Shown piece by piece: positions 22,465 to 25,828 of a stretch of DNA of 25,828 bases (the stretch's first letter is position 1; each line of letters starts with the position of its first letter). The position numbers and the translations under genes were made by a program. The notes below the pieces were generated by a model that was not told the DNA's origin, did not search any database, and saw nothing but the letters and a program-made list of their open reading frames with translations. This stretch comes from Mobilitalea sp. (GTDB lineage Bacteria; Bacillota_A; Clostridia; Lachnospirales; Lachnospiraceae), in assembly GCA_029974875.1 (NCBI GenBank), contig JARKQP010000116.1, forward strand, positions 1 through 25,828, read 5' to 3'.

Positions 22465-23369
22465 ATGGCATGGGCATAAGTATGGTTGAAAATAATAAAA
22501 TATTTCAGATCATTACCAATGTAATAATGATTTTTCTTTGTGGCTTTTGTGTGTTTCCCTTTCTTATCCTATTTTCATCATCTATTACCTCGGATATGAC
22601 ATTGGTAAGGGAAGGATATTCGGTCCTGCCAAAGGACATTGACTGGTCTGCCTATAAATTTTTATTGACCGGTTCAGACAGTATTATAAGGGGCTATATT
22701 ATAACCATAGCTGTTTCCGTGATTGGGACATCAGCTAATCTGATCTTAACGACATTATTTGCCTATCCATTATCCAGAAGGGATCTGCCCCACAGAAATG
22801 TATTTGCATTTATTGTATTTTTTACAATGCTGTTTAACGGAGGAATTGTTCCTTCCTATATTATGTGGTCCAGGTACCTGCATATTTCAAATACCTACCT
22901 GGCGTTGATCCTGCCAAACCTATTAATGTCCGCCTTCTATATCATCATGATGAGAACCTATTTTCAGGGTAATATCCCGGATGCGGTCATAGAGGCCGGG
23001 CGAATTGATGGTGCCAGTGAGATAGTTGTCCTATTGAAGGTGGTGTTACCCATGTCAAAGCCGATTATTGCAACCATAGCATTATTAGTGGGTTTACATT
23101 ACTGGAATGATTGGACCAACGGTTTGTATTATATTAATAAGGATAAATACTACAGCATTCAGGTTCTGTTAAACAGAATGCTGCAGGATGTACAATATTT
23201 GATGAGCTCGGCAGCCAGCGGAAATTCATCGGAGCTTGCCAAGGACATTCCTTCCGTATCGTTAAAAATGGCGGTCGCTGTCATGGGTGCACTTCCAGTG
23301 TTGTGTATCTATCCCTTTTTTCAAAAATATTTTGTGAAAGGGATTACCATTGGAGCGGTCAAGGGATGA
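22446..23369 (+). CDS. YtcP-type ABC oligosaccharide transporter permease
   Basis: Up to 307 residues with six membrane segments: CVFPFLILFSSSITSD near the N-terminus, FTMLFNGGIVPSYIMW in the middle, the EAA loop AVIEAGRIDGASEIVVLLKVVLP, then HYWNDWTNGLYYI and the C-terminal YPFFQKYFVKG, all typical of YtcP/AraQ (COG0395). The start is unsure: ATGs at 22446, 22470 and 22482 are all in frame and none has a good SD. The last two fit the family N-terminus better. Initiation may depend on the short leader frame that ends at 22464. Together with the LplB-type partner upstream it makes the membrane channel of the intact importer. Confidence 0.92.
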   Translation: MAFCAVNGMGISMVENNKIFQIITNVIMIFLCGFCVFPFLILFSSSITSDMTLVREGYSVLPKDIDWSAYKFLLTGSDSIIRGYIITIAVSVIGTSANLILTTLFAYPLSRRDLPHRNVFAFIVFFTMLFNGGIVPSYIMWSRYLHISNTYLALILPNLLMSAFYIIMMRTYFQGNIPDAVIEAGRIDGASEIVVLLKVVLPMSKPIIATIALLVGLHYWNDWTNGLYYINKDKYYSIQVLLNRMLQDVQYLMSSAASGNSSELAKDIPSVSLKMAVAVMGALPVLCIYPFFQKYFVKGITIGAVKG

Positions 23370-23470
23370 GCGGAGGTTGCCGTAGAGGTTCGCTGTGACA
23401 GGTGTTCGGTAACTAATTGATAGAATAAATAAATTAATATTAGGTTGAATTAAGATAGGAGGAAAATAAA

Positions 23471-25300
23471 ATGCTTTATCCTGTTGTTACAGATTCCAGA
23501 GCGCTGATCGATTTGAGCGGGATTTGGGCTTTCCGGTTAGATAACGGTGAGGGCTTTGAAGAAAAATGGTATGGGAGACCGCTGGTGGACGCGGTTACTA
23601 TGGCGGTGCCGGCTTCCTACAATGACTTAAAGGACGACATGGCTTACAGGGATCATTATGGCTGGGTTTTTTATCAGACCACCTTCCATATCCCCGTATT
23701 TATGAAACAGGAGAGAATCCTGCTCCGCATGGAAGCGGTGACCCATACCGCGAAGGTATATATAAACGGTATAGAGGTATGCCATCATAAAGGGGGATTC
23801 CTTCCTTTTGAAGCTGAGATAAACCGGCACATAAAAATGGGAGATAATCTGTTAACCATAGCAGTAGATAACCGGATTGACCATTCGACCCTACCCGTGG
23901 GCTCAGAAAATTTAGGCGGGGTAATGTTGATAGGTGGGACGGAAAAGAACTGCGGGACGGTAAGGCCACAGAACAAGCCTAATTTTGATTTTTTCAATTA
24001 CTGCGGAATAACCCGTCCGGTGAAAATATATACAACACCCCAGGCATACATTAAGGATATTTCATTAAGGGCAACTGTGGAAGGAACCACGGGAGTCCTT
24101 CATTATGAGGTTGAAACCTGTGGGGAAGGAGAAGTCCGGGTTGAGGTGTGTGACAGGGAAGGCACGGGCTTAACCTCAGCAGCGGGAGCATGCCAGAGCT
24201 TAATCCTGGAGAATGTAAAGCTTTGGCAGCCGTTAAATGCATATCTGTATAAGATAAAGGTTACCTTCGCAGAGGATATCTATATCCTTCCTTATGGTGT
24301 CCGAACCGTAAAGGTCGAAGGAGCAAGGTTTTTAATCAATGGACAGCCCTTTTATTTTAAGGGCTATGGTAAACATGAAGATACGTTCCCTGCCGGACGG
24401 GGACTGAATATACCCATGAATGTCAAGGATATAAGCCTATTAAAATGGCAGGGGGCGAATAGCTTCCGTACCTGCCATTACCCATACAGCGAAGATATGA
24501 TGCGCTTGTGTGATGAAGAAGGTATTGTAGTGATTGATGAAACACCGGCGGTAGGACTTCACTTAAATTTCGGCGGCGGTGCAAACTTTAAAAATGGCAG
24601 GAAGGTCAATACCTTTGATCCGGTGGAGGATGGCGGAATCCGTACCTTAGAACACCATAAGGAGACCGTAAGGGAGCTGATCCTGCGTGATAAAAATTAT
24701 GCCTGTGTGGTCATGTGGAGTATTGCAAACGAAGCGGATTCAGCAGGCCCGGGAGCTTATGAATATTTTAAGCCCTTATTTGATATTGCCAGGGCATCGG
24801 ATCCACAGAGACGCCCCTGTACTATTGTCGGCATGCAGGTGGAGGATAATACAAAGGATTGTACCTTAAAGCTCAGTGATGTATATTGCCTGAACCGCTA
24901 TTATGGCTGGTATGTCATGGGCGGAGACTTAGAAACAGCTGAAAAGCTGATGCGGGAAGAACTGGAGTTTTGGAATAATCAGGGGAGACCCTTTATGTTT
25001 ACGGAATACGGTGCGGATACGGTCAGTGGGTTCCATGATACGGTACCGGTCATGTTTACGGAAGAATATCAGGTGGAATATTACAAAATGAATCATAAGG
25101 TCATCGATGATTTTCCAAATTTTGTTGGGGAGCAGGTATGGAATTTTGCTGATTTTGCAACCTCCCAAGGCATTATGCGTGTTCAGGGAAATAAGAAGGG
25201 GATTTTCACAAGGGAACGGAGGCCGAAGCTGGTTGCCCATTATCTGAGAGAGCGCTGGAGGAGCATACCGGATTTTAACTACAAAGGCTCCGGGCAGTAA
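23471..25300 (+). CDS. uidA: GH2 beta-glucuronidase
   Basis: A 609-residue cytoplasmic enzyme, the usual size of bacterial beta-glucuronidases. It has the N-terminal sugar-binding domain (GWVFYQTTFHIP, VYINGIEV), an immunoglobulin-like domain, and a catalytic barrel from about residue 285. The acid/base is Glu421 in WSIANE and the nucleophile is Glu512 in FTEYGAD. N-x-K at Asn574/Lys576, in GNKKGIF, is the glucuronate carboxylate-recognition motif that separates true glucuronidases from galactosidases in GH2. The active-site loop near 362-386 (HLNFGGGANFKNGRKVN) is short to medium. GGAGG precedes ATG 23471. It follows the importer and would cut glucuronic acid from imported glycans or conjugates. 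Confidence 0.93.
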   Translation: MLYPVVTDSRALIDLSGIWAFRLDNGEGFEEKWYGRPLVDAVTMAVPASYNDLKDDMAYRDHYGWVFYQTTFHIPVFMKQERILLRMEAVTHTAKVYINGIEVCHHKGGFLPFEAEINRHIKMGDNLLTIAVDNRIDHSTLPVGSENLGGVMLIGGTEKNCGTVRPQNKPNFDFFNYCGITRPVKIYTTPQAYIKDISLRATVEGTTGVLHYEVETCGEGEVRVEVCDREGTGLTSAAGACQSLILENVKLWQPLNAYLYKIKVTFAEDIYILPYGVRTVKVEGARFLINGQPFYFKGYGKHEDTFPAGRGLNIPMNVKDISLLKWQGANSFRTCHYPYSEDMMRLCDEEGIVVIDETPAVGLHLNFGGGANFKNGRKVNTFDPVEDGGIRTLEHHKETVRELILRDKNYACVVMWSIANEADSAGPGAYEYFKPLFDIARASDPQRRPCTIVGMQVEDNTKDCTLKLSDVYCLNRYYGWYVMGGDLETAEKLMREELEFWNNQGRPFMFTEYGADTVSGFHDTVPVMFTEEYQVEYYKMNHKVIDDFPNFVGEQVWNFADFATSQGIMRVQGNKKGIFTRERRPKLVAHYLRERWRSIPDFNYKGSGQ

Positions 25301-25370
25301 AAAAAGCTTGGTGATTGCGGCAGGCTTATGAAAAGTAATTAAATGGAACGGATAGAATGACCATAAATCG

Positions 25371-25399
25371 TTTTATTTGAATAAAAAAGATGGTATACT
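25371..25399 (+). promoter_or_regulatory. Extended -10 promoter of the sensor kinase gene
   Basis: TGGTATACT (25391-25399) is a TGn-extended -10 box (TATACT) with a weak -35 (TTTTAT, 25371-25376) at 17 bases. The leader to ATG 25557 would be about 150 nt, so the kinase would be transcribed separately from the glucuronidase gene. Confidence 0.55.
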
Positions 25400-25441
25400 G
25401 GAGCTGAGATGAAAAGACATGCGTAAATGAATGAAAAGCAT

Positions 25442-25488
25442 CATTCCCATGCTGGATTTAGGCAATGGCGCAAACTGGCATGGGGATG
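25442..25488 (+). promoter_or_regulatory. Hairpin in the sensor kinase leader
   Basis: CATTCCCATGC (25442-25452) pairs with GCATGGGGATG (25478-25488), 11 bp with one G-U, 25-nt loop. It lies about 40-90 nt after the expected transcription start. It has no U-run, so it may be a regulatory leader fold or a protein-binding site. Confidence 0.4.
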
Positions 25489-25556
25489 CAGGGGCGCCGG
25501 GGTGAAAAGGGCAGATTGCAGAACAATAGGGCGGTTCGTATTAAGAGGATGAGCGT

Positions 25557-25828
25557 ATGAAGCAACAGATCGGGGTCTATTCCATAAAGTGGCGGGTTCT
25601 TAAGATATTAATGGGCATGTTGGTACCTGTATTTGCATTCCTGATTTTCCTGAATTGGTTTGTAATCCATGAATTGGACAATAAAATAGTAGAGGCCAAC
25701 GGAAATACCTTATATATTCAATGTGAAGGAATGGAGAAAACATTGAAAAGCATAGATAATGCCATGGTAAGCATCATAGCAGAGCGTCCTTCCTTCTATA
25801 GCCTTACCTATGGAAAGGCTATAGAATA
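25557..25828 (+). CDS. Two-component sensor histidine kinase, N-terminal part (3' end outside window)
   Basis: ATG 25557, after AAGAGGATG, opens a frame that runs uninterrupted to the window end (90 codons). The peptide has a short basic N-terminus (KWRVLK), one membrane segment (MGMLVPVFAFLIFLNWFVI) and then an extracellular helical region with a Met-rich repeat-like pattern (EGMEKTLKSIDNAM). This is the beginning of YesM-type histidine kinases, which often sit next to LplB/YtcP importers and pair with a YesN-type AraC response regulator. The kinase domain itself is not in the window, so the call rests on layout and context. Confidence 0.7.
   Translation, partial: MKQQIGVYSIKWRVLKILMGMLVPVFAFLIFLNWFVIHELDNKIVEANGNTLYIQCEGMEKTLKSIDNAMVSIIAERPSFYSLTYGKAIE

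Noticed and set aside
1..25828. CRISPR arrays, tRNA or rRNA genes, catabolite-response (cre) sites, riboswitches
   Set aside because: No spaced direct repeats, cloverleaf sequence, convincing TGnAAnCGnTTnCA match or recognisable aptamer was seen by eye; a covariance-model scan would be needed to be certain.

Overview
This is a low-GC Firmicutes window, most likely from a gut or soil clostridium of the Lachnospiraceae type. The evidence is strong purine-rich Shine-Dalgarno (SD) sites, many lipoprotein solute-binding proteins, YesM-type and AraC-type regulators, and several glycoside hydrolases beside ABC importers. No rRNA, tRNA, CRISPR array or complete insertion sequence was seen. By eye, bases 1-12,000 are more AT-rich than the right half.

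Left region (1-12,400) is a carbohydrate cluster. In order it holds the 3' end of a DUF6259-type barrel hydrolase, a relic of a metallo-beta-lactamase-fold gene, and a GH13 oligo-1,6-glucosidase-like enzyme. A convergent AraC regulator follows, whose promoter carries a repeated operator-like motif. A long same-strand run comes next: PIG-L deacetylase, a URO-D/MtaA-like protein, a ribose-type ABC importer (permease, double ATPase, binding lipoprotein), a second very different URO-D-like protein, and a ROK sugar kinase. A bidirectional terminator closes the region. Two URO-D proteins, only one with an MtaA-style His/Cys/Cys metal site, around a sugar importer with a deacetylase and a kinase form the least explained system here. 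It may import and deblock a modified sugar or glycoside; that is inference.

Middle region (12,400-17,300): a GH30 beta-glycosidase and an AraC regulator are divergent. Between them lie paired inverted repeats and 15 perfect copies of ATAGAG, joined to the open frame of the regulator. A HipB/HipA-type module follows. Its promoter is a perfect palindrome that also supplies the -10 box, suggesting a leaderless antitoxin mRNA. Just after hipA is a 24-codon relic starting like a zeta-toxin/P-loop kinase, cut off after the Walker A motif and followed by a 20-bp hairpin.

Right region (17,300-25,828): an LplB/YtcP/lipoprotein oligosaccharide importer has one intact permease. Its second permease and binding protein are truncated and joined by an apparent deletion. 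A complete importer of the same type (binding protein, permease, permease) follows, then a GH2 beta-glucuronidase with the catalytic Glu pair and the N-x-K glucuronate-recognition motif. The window ends in the first 90 codons of a likely YesM-type sensor kinase. A likely job is uptake and hydrolysis of glucuronide-bearing glycans or conjugates. Two short intergenic elements with imperfect terminal inverted repeats (about 11,043-11,143 and 21,249-21,366) look MITE-like.
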